Assembly (NCBI RefSeq): GCF_002220865.2
Contig: NZ_NHRJ02000005.1
Coordinates: 1-64,000, forward strand
Reading direction: 5' to 3'
DNA length: 64,000 bases
DNA from: Paenibacillus xerothermodurans
GTDB taxonomy: Bacteria > Bacillota > Bacilli > Paenibacillales > NBRC-103111
In this document: positions 18,077-25,775 of the stretch, in pieces
Layout of the letters: the number at the start of each line of letters is the position of its first letter
How positions within the stretch are numbered: the first letter of the stretch is position 1
Notes under the pieces: model-generated
Told to the model about the DNA's origin: nothing
The model's database searches: none
What the model saw: the letters and a program-made list of their open reading frames with translations, nothing else
Position numbers and translations under genes: made by a program

Positions 18077-18319
18077 TTAGAGTTCGGCGATAGCCTTGTT
18101 CAGTTGTGTTTGATTGAAGCCAAGAATTTTCTTGTCGCCGATTACGGTTACAGGAACGGATCTCATCCCCGTGTTCCAGAGTTCTTCCGCATATTTTTCA
18201 TCCAAGTCAATGTTTCTTTCCTCAAATGCAACTCCTTGGTCGTTCAAAAACTTTTTTACCTGACCGCAGAAATGGCAGTTTGAACTTGAATACACAATAA
18301 CGTTAGCTTCAGATGCCAT
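18077..18319 (-). CDS. Glutaredoxin/NrdH-like redoxin
   Basis: An 80-residue thioredoxin-fold protein with the redox centre SNCHFCGQVKKFL, the cis-proline segment MRSVPVTVIGDKKILGFN and a C-terminal helix. The size and the CxxC near the N-terminus match glutaredoxin/NrdH proteins that take electrons from thioredoxin reductase. It is placed exactly between trxB and the peroxiredoxin, 19 bases before the latter, which suggests it shuttles electrons between them. Disulfide partner inferred from context only. Confidence 0.87.
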   Translation of the reverse strand: MASEANVIVYSSSNCHFCGQVKKFLNDQGVAFEERNIDLDEKYAEELWNTGMRSVPVTVIGDKKILGFNQTQLNKAIAEL

Positions 18320-18361
18320 GGAAAAACACTCCTTAGTTTATCTTGTATAAAAATGGTCGAA

Positions 18362-19303
18362 TTATACGTGCAGCTGTTCCGCTTCAACGGATTCCAAGTA
18401 CCTTTCACAATCGATCGCCGCCATGCAGCCTGTTCCAGCCGCGCTGATCGCTTGACGATACCTGCTATCCTGCACGTCACCACATGCGAACACGCCTGGT
18501 ATATTCGTTTCGGTAGTGCCGGGCTTCACCAGCAAATATCCGTGCTCATCCGTGTTCAGCTGGCCACCAAGAAACTTGGTATTCGGCGTATGTCCGATCG
18601 CTACAAACACACCCGCAGCTTCAATTACTTCATCCTGTCCGGTTGCATTGTTTCTAACCTTCAATCCGGTCACGCCATTATCACCAGCGACGACTTCAAG
18701 CGGTGTCCGGTTGAGGCTCCAACTGATTTTATTGTTCGCGCGAGCGCGGTCCTGCATGATTTTCGAGGCGCGCAGCTCGGTACGGCGGTTAACCAATACC
18801 ACTTCAGAAGCGAAGCGCGTCAAGTAATTCGCTTCTTCCATTGCGGAATCGCCTCCGCCTATCACAATGATCTTCTTATTCCGGAAGAAAAATCCATCAC
18901 AAGTAGCACAAGTGCTAACACCGCGGCCAACGTTTTCTTTCTCGCCCGGAATGCCCAGATACTTGGCAGAAGCTCCGGTGGAAACGATCACGGATTCCGC
19001 TTGAATTTCACCCATGCCTTCTACTTCCAGAGTGAAGGGACGCTTGGAAAAATCCACTTTATTTACCCAGCCTGACTTGAATTCGGCGCCGAATCGTTCC
19101 GCTTGCTTGCGCATGTTATCCATCAGTTCCGGACCCATGATGCCTTCCGGGAATCCGGGAAAGTTTTCGACGTCCGTAGTAGTAGTCAGCTGTCCGCCCG
19201 GCTCAGGTCCTTCGATGATGAGCGGCTTTAGGTTTGCTCTAGCCAAGTAAATTGCGGATGTCAGACCGCCTGGGCCAGTGCCGATGATAACCGTTTTGTA
19301 CAT
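18362..19303 (-). CDS. trxB: Thioredoxin reductase
   Basis: NADPH-dependent flavoenzyme that reduces thioredoxin-type proteins. The 313-residue protein begins MYKTVIIGTGPGGLTSAIYL (FAD-binding GxGxxG). It has the redox-active CATCDG, the NADPH-binding VIGGGDSAMEEANYL and the C-terminal GVFACGDVQDSRYRQAISAAG. Start 19303 is preferred because AGGAGGG lies 5 bases upstream; the longer frame begins inside that RBS. First gene of trxB-glutaredoxin-peroxiredoxin, preceded by a Per-box-like palindrome. Confidence 0.96.
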   Translation of the reverse strand: MYKTVIIGTGPGGLTSAIYLARANLKPLIIEGPEPGGQLTTTTDVENFPGFPEGIMGPELMDNMRKQAERFGAEFKSGWVNKVDFSKRPFTLEVEGMGEIQAESVIVSTGASAKYLGIPGEKENVGRGVSTCATCDGFFFRNKKIIVIGGGDSAMEEANYLTRFASEVVLVNRRTELRASKIMQDRARANNKISWSLNRTPLEVVAGDNGVTGLKVRNNATGQDEVIEAAGVFVAIGHTPNTKFLGGQLNTDEHGYLLVKPGTTETNIPGVFACGDVQDSRYRQAISAAGTGCMAAIDCERYLESVEAEQLHV

Positions 19304-19335
19304 ATGTACCCTCCTCATTGTTCCACCTGGTATAT

Positions 19336-19350
19336 TTAAACTTAGTTTAA
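19336..19350. promoter_or_regulatory. Per-box-like palindrome upstream of trxB operon
   Basis: TTAAACTTAGTTTAA is a perfect 6-3-6 palindrome. It agrees with the B. subtilis Per box TTATAATNATTATAA at ten of the fourteen specified positions. It lies 33 bases upstream of the trxB start, overlapping or just downstream of a promoter-like TTGAGT-17-TAAGTT on the minus strand. With perR in the same window, PerR control of this operon is plausible but unproven. Confidence 0.45.
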
Positions 19351-19506
19351 GTTTGTTCTGTACTCAACAAATGATAACATCCGAGTTTGTCCCCTGCATG
19401 AAGGTGCGATGAAGATGGAATGAAATCTTAATGAATTACAAATGAAGATTTCATGAAGTTAAGGGATGACGAAGGCACCGCGACAGTCGCGTACGGATGG
19501 TACAAG

Positions 19507-19531
19507 GTTTCATTTCACTGCTAACGGGTAA
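19507..19531 (+). promoter_or_regulatory. Sigma-B-like promoter of the stress-protein gene
   Basis: GTTTCA (19507-19512), a 13-base spacer and GGGTAA (19526-19531) match the general stress sigma-B pattern GTTTAA-N12-14-GGGTAT closely. A sigma-A-like TATAAT also occurs at 19564-19569 but with poor -35 spacing. The downstream gene is of a family under sigma-B control in B. subtilis. Confidence 0.5.
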
Positions 19532-19584
19532 GTAAATACTGCAGTGACAATTACTCAACCAATCTATAATAGGGAGGTAATATC

Positions 19585-20139
19585 ATGAATACGGAAAACA
19601 AGAAAATTGTTGGTGTATTTCGCACAGAGGAGCAAGCAATCCAAGCGATTGAGGGCCTGAAGCGGCAAGGTTACCGTTCGGATGAAATTTCCGTTATTAC
19701 GAAAAACAGAGAGGATATGGAGAATCTGGAAATGGAGACCGGCAGTAAGGCCCCCGAAGGTGTGGCGACAGGCGCAGCAGCCGGTGGCATGCTGGGCGGA
19801 GCAGCCGGACTTCTCGCAGGACTCGGTTTGCTGGCCGTGCCGGGCGTGGGACCGATTCTTGCAGCCGGGCCTATCGCAACCACATTGACAGGTGTAGCCG
19901 TAGGCGCTGGAGCGGGCGGACTGGTCGGAGGCCTGATCGGGCTTGGTATTCCGGAAGAAGAAGCGAACCGTTACAACGATTATGTAAATGAGGGAAATAT
20001 TCTAGTTATGGTCGATTCCTACGCGGATCGTAATGCTGCCGTGTATGACACGTTCCGCACGAATGAGTCATTGAATGCACACACTTATGGAGATGCCGAT
20101 TCCCGCGTAGGGACCAACCAAGCAGGCAGATTCAATTAA
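19585..20139 (+). CDS. General stress protein, YflT/GSP17M-like domain
   Basis: A 184-residue protein with the N-terminal general-stress-protein-17M-like domain (KKIVGVFRTEEQAIQAIEGL, EISVITKNREDME). Two long Gly/Ala-rich hydrophobic stretches (residues ~60-85 and ~95-120, GVAVGAGAGGLVGGLIGLG) follow, then a second ferredoxin-like half (EEEANRYNDYVNEGNILVMV). The family includes sigma-B-dependent YflT of B. subtilis; the molecular function is unknown. GGGAGG lies 8 bases before the ATG. Monocistronic, followed by a duplicated 36-bp unit and a hairpin. Confidence 0.85.
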   Translation: MNTENKKIVGVFRTEEQAIQAIEGLKRQGYRSDEISVITKNREDMENLEMETGSKAPEGVATGAAAGGMLGGAAGLLAGLGLLAVPGVGPILAAGPIATTLTGVAVGAGAGGLVGGLIGLGIPEEEANRYNDYVNEGNILVMVDSYADRNAAVYDTFRTNESLNAHTYGDADSRVGTNQAGRFN

Positions 20140-20159
20140 TCCATACAAAGAAAGTCGGC

Positions 20160-20256
20160 CTGGAGAAGGGCGTAATGAATGACCAATCCGCTGCTCTGGA
20201 GAAGGGCTTAATGAATGACCAACCCGCTGCTTTACGCGCGGGTTGGTCATGTTATG
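20160..20256. repeat. Two 36-bp direct repeats and a 3' hairpin
   Basis: CTGGAGAAGGGCGTAATGAA followed by TGACCAATCCGCTGCT occurs at 20160-20195 and again, with two changes, at 20196-20231. The second copy contributes the left arm of a strong stem, GACCAACCCG pairing with CGGGTTGGTC at about 20243-20252. The hairpin lacks a T run but probably marks the transcript end of the stress-protein gene. Confidence 0.75.
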
Positions 20257-20302
20257 AATGAATACAGGTTTCAACAGCGCTGTACAGATAGAGCTGCACG
20301 GA

Positions 20303-20812
20303 CTATTCCTCGCCGAGACCAAGCGCATCACGCAGCCGGTGCAGCACGATAACCGCCTGTGCACGTCGCGGTGGGGCGGAGTTGCTCAGCCCCGTCAGCT
20401 TCCAGTAAACCGAAGGCTACCGCTATTTGCCGCTGTTCCTCTGGGCGCTTGCCGCTGGCTTCAGGATCCAATGCGCTCAACGAGCTTGATCATTTCCGCA
20501 CGCGATAGTTCCTGTGCCATTTCGTCCTCGGTATAATCTGCCGCTTCTATCACTCCGGCATCATGCAGTGATTGCAAGTGTATATTTCCTGCCGATTCCG
20601 TCGCCTCTGTGGCATGAGCTATAATCGGCAGATGCAAGCCCTTGGCCAACATTGCAATAAACTCCTGTCGATGCACCACGCCGTCCGGCCGAAAAGAACC
20701 GTCACCATAGCCGGATACTCCCCCGTATGCGGCGGCTTCGAGAATTTGCCCCTTGCACCAGCAGGCTCATCGACAGCAGCAACGGTATGCTGCAGTACAG
20801 CATCTTACGCAT
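20303..20812 (-). pseudogene. S-layer-homology (SLH) protein, frameshifted
   Basis: Concatenating three frames gives a recognisable small SLH protein. A signal peptide starts at 20812 (MRKMLYCSIPLLLSMSLLVQ). SLH repeat 1 reads AAAYGGVSGYGDGSFRPDG then HRQEFIAMLAKGL. A second repeat reads LHDAGVIEAADYTEDE and SRAEMIKLVERI, and a third ends RAQAVIVLHRLRDALGLGEE before the stop at 20303. Frame changes are needed at about 20730 (one extra base), 20470 (one extra base, creating an early stop) and 20350 (one missing base). SLH domains anchor proteins to pyruvylated wall polymers. It follows the five-repeat surface protein gene by 86 bases, at the distal end of the pilus-like locus. Confidence 0.75.
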
Positions 20813-20898
20813 AACACGGATACACACAACCGCAATCAAAACCTTAGTTTTGTTCACCTTGGATTTAACGGTGTCTCATATGGTCCTCACCCTGCCTC

Positions 20899-22499
20899 TC
20901 ACTGTGCTTCGTATTTTTTAATCGTTTTGCTGCTCTCCCGCTTGCCCTGCGCCGTAACGCTAATGTAGAGAATGCCTCCTTCATCATCAAGCCTGAGATT
21001 ATCCAATGTTGCCACCGACTGCCCGGGTTGAACTGTAGTGACCGCGTCGACTCCCGCCATCGTTTGAACCGCTGCGGACATCTTAGCGTCGGAGTAGAGC
21101 CTCACAGTGTCGCCTTCCCGCAACTGCAACACCGTAACTGCGTCACCGCCCACACCCTCGGTGATGTTATTCATCCGGATGTGATGTGCGGATACCGGTG
21201 CTGTCACAGGCTCAGACGGATAAATCTTGGGAATGCCGGCGCTTTCCTCTTCATTTAACTGGGTTACGGTGACATAAATCACGCCAAAGTTGGAACCGGG
21301 GAGGCTGGCATGCACTAATGCCGACGCTTCCCCGGACGCAACCGCAGCACTACCTATCGGTGTGGTTGAAGCTTCGTCCGTGTATAACTTGACAACGTCA
21401 GTTGCGCGTAGTCCGAAAACCTCAATCGTATCGCTTGACCCAGCGGCATTATGTATCTATCTTGATGTTCGCCCTCTCAGGTGATGAGCTCGCCCGCTCG
21501 GACGCATACGCTTTAATCACACGCGCGCTTTCAGCCTCCGATTGCGAAGTCGCCGTCACGTAGATGAATCCGGCTTGTGGGCCCAACTGGGGGACGCTCA
21601 CCACGGCGGTGCTTGAACCCTCCCCGACTGTTTCAGCGGCTATTGCATCTGCCACCGTGGCGCTGGTGTACACTTTCACTTTGGTGCCGGTGGGCAGGCC
21701 GCGCACCTCGATGCGGTCGGCCACGCCCTCCGCCTCATTGATCACAGTGATAGTGCCTGGGGAAGGGTGAAGCCGTGACAGGCTCTTGACTGTAGTGTTT
21801 CGCCACGCGCGCGCTTTCCAACAGTGGGGGACTCGTCACGCTAACATATACTGTTCCCTCGCCCGCCCCAAGCTGCGGCAGTGACGCGACTGCACTGTCC
21901 TGGCCTGCATGCACGGTCGCTTGTGCGATTGGAGCAGCGGCACGTTCCGACGTATATACCCGCATTATGTCTCCGGCACGCACACCGGTGACCAGAACAC
22001 TATCTCCCGTACCGTTGAAAGCATTGGTGATACTCACTTGTCCAAGAGCTAACAATGCTGATGGCGCTAGGAGGAGGGGCAATGAGGTCGGCTCTGCAGA
22101 AAAAGATTTGACAATCCGCCGGCTTTCCGAGTAGGACGGTTGAGTGCCCGTCACGAAAATATGGCCGGAAGCAGAGCCCAATTGACCGACATCGACAGTT
22201 GCGCTGCTCGATCCACCGGCCACGGTGGCGATTCCTAGCGGCATTGACGCCCCTGCATCGGCATAAACTTTGACCACATCCCCCGATCTCAATCTCGTCA
22301 CGGTAACCTGATCCTGAGTGTCCGGCGAACTGTTGTCCACGTGAATCGTACTTGGCGGAGGCGGGACCGATGCGGCAGCGTACGCCCGATCCGGTGCGAA
22401 TGCCGCTAACCACAGCATGAGACTCGCGATAACAACTCCGTGTGATCCGGCAGGTTTGTGCATATGTGATGTAGGTAACAGCATATGATACACCCCCAT
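20899..22499 (-). pseudogene. Exported five-repeat surface protein, two frameshifts
   Basis: A signal peptide (SHGVVIASLMLWLAAFA, cleavage near AYAAA) is followed by five diverged repeats of about 80-95 residues. Each has the pattern D-x-V-x-V-x-x-L/V-R-x-G-D-x-V-K/R-V/L-Y, then SVPQLG-type and G-x-I-Y-V-T-x-T strands, then an ES(A/R) segment. This suggests tandem beta-sandwich domains; I do not know a named family. Repeats 1-2 are in one frame, repeat 3 in a second and repeats 4-5 in a third. The breaks are one extra base in CCCTTCCCC near 21765 and about four extra bases (ACAT) near 21450. Without these changes the product would be about 530 residues. It follows the Tad-like genes in the same direction, so it is probably a former pilus-associated or wall protein. 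Confidence 0.7.
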
Positions 22500-22517
22500 T
22501 TTTTGTATTCCATATGG

Positions 22518-23027
22518 TTAATTGACGATTCTCTCACGAAACGGATACTCATAAATCACCGTTTTATACACGTGGCCCTCGTACGAATACACATGATGCC
22601 GAGGAAGTCTGACCTTCACTTTATATATAACAGCCGGACCCTTGAGCACTTTTCTGATGCCCTGGTTTTCCCGAACATAGCTGAAAGGAAAAACGATATT
22701 GGCGTCATTGTCATCCACGTAATCCTCAAACACTATCTCAGGTGCATCGCTAAGTAAACTTCTGGTGCGCGGCGTTCCGTTCTCGTGCAGCTGCAAGTTG
22801 TGGTTCATTCCTGCCTTAAAGGCCAGGAGGGCGGCATCTCGTTCGAAAACGATTTTGCCCTCAGCGAGCTGCGCTTTATCAAGCTGGAGTGAGGCATCAT
22901 GCGCGCCACGGTTAATGGCAAACTTAAGCCGGTTATGTGTAGTGGTAGTAACGTAACGGTCCGCCTGAAAGCCAGTTGTGTTCAAAAACATGAGCACTAC
23001 AAAAAAAAGTAACAGCACTCGGTTCAC
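22518..23027 (-). CDS. Exported protein of the Tad-like locus (TadE/G-like position)
   Basis: A 169-residue protein with an N-terminal hydrophobic segment (RVLLLFFVVLMFLNTTGF) and an extracytoplasmic, beta-rich C-terminal part ending VYKTVIYEYPFRERIVN. No named family is recognised. The single N-terminal hydrophobic segment and the position next to a similar small protein and TadB/TadC recall pseudopilin-type TadE/TadF/TadG proteins. Six bases separate it from the upstream gene, so they are co-translated parts of one operon. Confidence 0.6.
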   Translation of the reverse strand: MNRVLLLFFVVLMFLNTTGFQADRYVTTTTHNRLKFAINRGAHDASLQLDKAQLAEGKIVFERDAALLAFKAGMNHNLQLHENGTPRTRSLLSDAPEIVFEDYVDDNDANIVFPFSYVRENQGIRKVLKGPAVIYKVKVRLPRHHVYSYEGHVYKTVIYEYPFRERIVN

Positions 23028-23033
23028 GCTGCC

Positions 23034-23432
23034 TCACCTCACCATCGCTTCACTCATTTGCTTGGCGTGACGCACAATTTCAGGCGGTTCCCTATCTGGA
23101 CTGCCAAACAAAGTACGGAACAGCCACCGAGGCGTACTTTTCACATAGAGTGTTCCCTCAATATATTCGCCTCGCGGAGTCAGCTCGGTGGTTCCATTGA
23201 ACCGAATGTCCGCCCCATCCAGCAAAAAAGTATGCTCCAACGTGTATCGCATCTCATCGATAATTTCGGGTGTAAACCTGCCATTATCAGCGTTAGCGGC
23301 TTTTTGAATCGCACTGTCGAGCACCATCTCCACGGCATTGGCCCGTGTGGAATAAATATCGTGCAGGACCGGCTGAAACAGCAGCAACAGCAAAATGTAC
23401 ACGGTGAGCATCTCAACTAGCGCAGTTTTCAT
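23034..23432 (-). CDS. Small pseudopilin-like protein of the Tad-like locus
   Basis: A 132-residue protein starting MKTALVEMLTVYILLLLLFQ, a hydrophobic N-terminal helix with an acidic residue near the start as in type IV pilin-like proteins. An extracytoplasmic domain follows (GRFTPEIIDEMRYTLEHTFL, TPRGEYIEGTLYVKSTPRW). A classical prepilin cleavage site is not obvious. Its ATG overlaps the upstream stop codon by four bases, so it is translationally coupled. Role inferred from the locus only. Confidence 0.6.
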   Translation of the reverse strand: MKTALVEMLTVYILLLLLFQPVLHDIYSTRANAVEMVLDSAIQKAANADNGRFTPEIIDEMRYTLEHTFLLDGADIRFNGTTELTPRGEYIEGTLYVKSTPRWLFRTLFGSPDREPPEIVRHAKQMSEAMVR

Positions 23433-23722
23433 GCAGACTGGCGGCTGTCGCTTAAGAGAGACAGGGATGTGTGCCGTGTGCCCTCGGTATCGACGCGTAG
23501 ACTGCCGATGAGCTTGTTTCCGGCAGCGGAGCCAAGTATAAATGGCTCGGCGGACTGGGACGGTTGATGATGAAAACTTGTCGGCACATTGGTGTTATTG
23601 AACAAATCGTCCATTTGCGTCTTCTTTTCCTTGATTGAGCTCCAGAGAGCTACATAAACAAACAGGCCGATCGCGGCCAGTGTGGCTGCAATGATCAAAA
23701 ATTTCTCCAATGCCGGTTTCAC
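23429..23722 (-). CDS. Small single-pass membrane protein of the Tad-like locus
   Basis: A 97-residue protein with one N-terminal transmembrane helix (FLIIAATLAAIGLFVYVALW) and a polar extracytoplasmic tail of about 60 residues. It is the closest thing in the locus to a Flp-type pilin by size and layout, but a G/A-x-x-x-x-E processing site is not evident. It overlaps the next gene by four bases and follows tadC by 22 bases. Confidence 0.55.
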   Translation of the reverse strand: MKPALEKFLIIAATLAAIGLFVYVALWSSIKEKKTQMDDLFNNTNVPTSFHHQPSQSAEPFILGSAAGNKLIGSLRVDTEGTRHTSLSLLSDSRQSA

Positions 23723-23744
23723 AATGCATCACTCCTCTTAAGTT

Positions 23745-24638
23745 TTATCCGAGCTGGTTGGTGTTCCTTGCCAGATCGGTCACATATTGCTGGGCGATAT
23801 TGAGAGCATTCCATAAATAAATCAACAAGGGGCTGAATGCAACCGCATAAGCGAGATTACCGAAGAACTTGCGGCGCCGGCGCCGGTTCTCACGCAGCAT
23901 CTGCGTGTAACTCTCCTCTCTTGCGTCGACCAACGCCGAAATCTGTTCCGGTGGAGTCATCTCAAGGTCTGCTAAGAGCTTGCACAGCTCTCGCGCTTCC
24001 CTTGTCCCGATGTCCTCGGCGATGACTTGCAGCGCCGCAGGAGCTCCTTCATCGAACAACCTCAGCCCGCGATTGAGCGAGGGTTTGATGCGGGACGTGT
24101 AGTCTCGGAGTTTTGTCAGCAGCGTGTGCAAGTTGAGCCTGCGCCTGCCAACGCCTCTCAGCTCGTCGACGATCATACTGTAAATCATAAATAGCTCTCG
24201 ATTCTTCTCCCCGTCGTCGATCTCCTTGTATTTTTTTAAAAAGTAGGTCAGTAGCGAGGCTCGCGTATTAGTCAGCAAAAGAAAGACAATCGGGCCCCAC
24301 ACTTGCATCAATATCGTAGGGAGCTCAAGCAGTTCCCAATAAAACAGCAGGTTGTAAAGGCTGCTCATCAGCCACAGCACGGCCACGCCATAGCGTATGG
24401 TCTGCAGCTGCCAGGCATTCAGCTTAAACGGGTAGCCGGTGCGCGCCAGCTTTAGTTCCAGTTCCGGTTGGTGCAGCCAGTTTTTTAACCGCAAGTACTG
24501 CAGTCTTGTCATATGCTTTATCGAAATGGGTGACCGGAGCTGTCGGTGCACCAGATATGCCGCCCATATATACAGCAGACAAATGAGCACATCCAGCGCT
24601 ATACCGCTGAAAGTATAAAGTTTTTGCCCGTCTAGCAT
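23745..24638 (-). CDS. tadC: TadC-like inner-membrane platform protein
   Basis: Type II secretion F-like membrane protein of a Tad/Flp (type IVc) pilus system. The 297-residue protein has hydrophobic segments near residues 8-28, 85-105 and 107-125 and one at the C-terminus (AYAVAFSPLLIYLWNAL). The characteristic cytoplasmic helical domain lies between them (LRLFDEGAPAALQVIAEDIG, ARELCKLLADLEMTPPEQIS). It pairs with the TadB-like protein upstream, as in other Tad loci. Symbol is given by role. Confidence 0.75.
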   Translation of the reverse strand: MLDGQKLYTFSGIALDVLICLLYIWAAYLVHRQLRSPISIKHMTRLQYLRLKNWLHQPELELKLARTGYPFKLNAWQLQTIRYGVAVLWLMSSLYNLLFYWELLELPTILMQVWGPIVFLLLTNTRASLLTYFLKKYKEIDDGEKNRELFMIYSMIVDELRGVGRRRLNLHTLLTKLRDYTSRIKPSLNRGLRLFDEGAPAALQVIAEDIGTREARELCKLLADLEMTPPEQISALVDAREESYTQMLRENRRRRRKFFGNLAYAVAFSPLLIYLWNALNIAQQYVTDLARNTNQLG

Positions 24639-24776
24639 TCGCTAAATCACCTCCCTGCAAAACTGGCACCGGCAGACTTGTGTCAGTGGTTGGGCTGTCT
24701 CCATTTACTTCAATGGGGGTAATCGGTTGTCCGCGTATATGGCAGCATTGACAAGCAACGCGTCGTCACCCGCGCG

Positions 24777-25772
24777 TCAATAATCATTCGGCGGACGCCG
24801 AAACCACACAGCCAACAGCAGCGCACCGACAATGAAACATACCGTTACCGTGAACCAAAAGCGTCCCTGCTCGGTGCCAAGCTGATAATGTAATGTGCTG
24901 TTATAACCAATAAAGACGGCCATCATCAACAGCAGTGACGGAAACAGCAGCACATGGAGCCAGCTTAATTGCAGTATTTCGGAGCTGGAATCCCCCTCAT
25001 CCCGCAGTACATCGATTTGCTTGTGTATGTTTTTGTCGATGGCCATCAGGGTGCTCTCCACGTTTTCTCCTCGTACCAACCCCTTCAGCACGGTCAGGCC
25101 TAGTTGCTTGGCAAAGGATGTCTTAATACTATAAATAAATTCTTCAACCGCTTTCTCCATTTCGCGCGAGTCAACATAATTCAACTCCTCCCGTATCAAA
25201 TTCATGAAGTGCCGCCGAATCGGTGCGGAGCCGATTTCCTGGCATGACAGCTGCAGCGCGGTGCGCATGTTTCCCCTGGTAACCTTGTACTTACTGCTCA
25301 GAATACCTACAGCCTCTGCGAGATCATAGCCGTTTTGAATTTGCAAGCTTCGCAGCTTAATGCGGTAATAAACGATCGGAATGGCGAAAGTCAGCCCGCC
25401 GGCGAATAAGCTAAACCTCGCATCTATTGTCGCAAAGAACGCAATCAGCCCGACCGAAAGGGCGCTCGACGATGTGAATAACACAAACAGCTGCAATGAT
25501 GTGTCCGAATAGCGTTCACGCTGGGTTGCTTTGAGAAGCATTTCCAGCTCGCGCTGCAGCCAGCCTGCCAGCGCTGCGACGCGGCTTGGCATGCGTGGGC
25601 GCAGTGACTGCGTGTACAGCTCTTTCATACGAATTTGATGGCGGCGTTCGGTGCGAAGCACTGTTCGCAAGTGCCGTACCAGTGGCTGCAGGAGCAGGTA
25701 CAGTCCCGAGGTGAATACCAGAGCCGCTGCGGCAAGAGCCATCGTATTTAAAAGGGCGTAAGCTTCCGCCAC
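24777..25772 (-). CDS. tadB: TadB-like inner-membrane platform protein
   Basis: A 331-residue GspF/TadB-type membrane protein. It has an N-terminal transmembrane segment (residues ~8-30), paired helices at about 90-135 (LFVLFTSSSALSVGLIAFFA; FSLFAGGLTFAIPIVYY) and two at the C-terminus (LLFPSLLLMMAVFIG; FWFTVTVCFIVGALLLAVWF). The cytoplasmic helical domain lies in between (GNMRTALQLSCQEIGSAPIR, FAKQLGLTVLKGLVRGENVE). It would interact with the TadA ATPase encoded 4 bases upstream. The 137 bases between this gene and tadC contain no recognisable gene. Confidence 0.8.
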   Translation of the reverse strand: MAEAYALLNTMALAAAALVFTSGLYLLLQPLVRHLRTVLRTERRHQIRMKELYTQSLRPRMPSRVAALAGWLQRELEMLLKATQRERYSDTSLQLFVLFTSSSALSVGLIAFFATIDARFSLFAGGLTFAIPIVYYRIKLRSLQIQNGYDLAEAVGILSSKYKVTRGNMRTALQLSCQEIGSAPIRRHFMNLIREELNYVDSREMEKAVEEFIYSIKTSFAKQLGLTVLKGLVRGENVESTLMAIDKNIHKQIDVLRDEGDSSSEILQLSWLHVLLFPSLLLMMAVFIGYNSTLHYQLGTEQGRFWFTVTVCFIVGALLLAVWFRRPPNDY

Positions 25773-25775
25773 GGC

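Noticed and set aside
21449-21775. Programmed ribosomal frameshifting in the five-repeat protein
   Set aside because: No slippery heptamer with downstream structure is evident at either junction; small insertions explain the breaks more simply.
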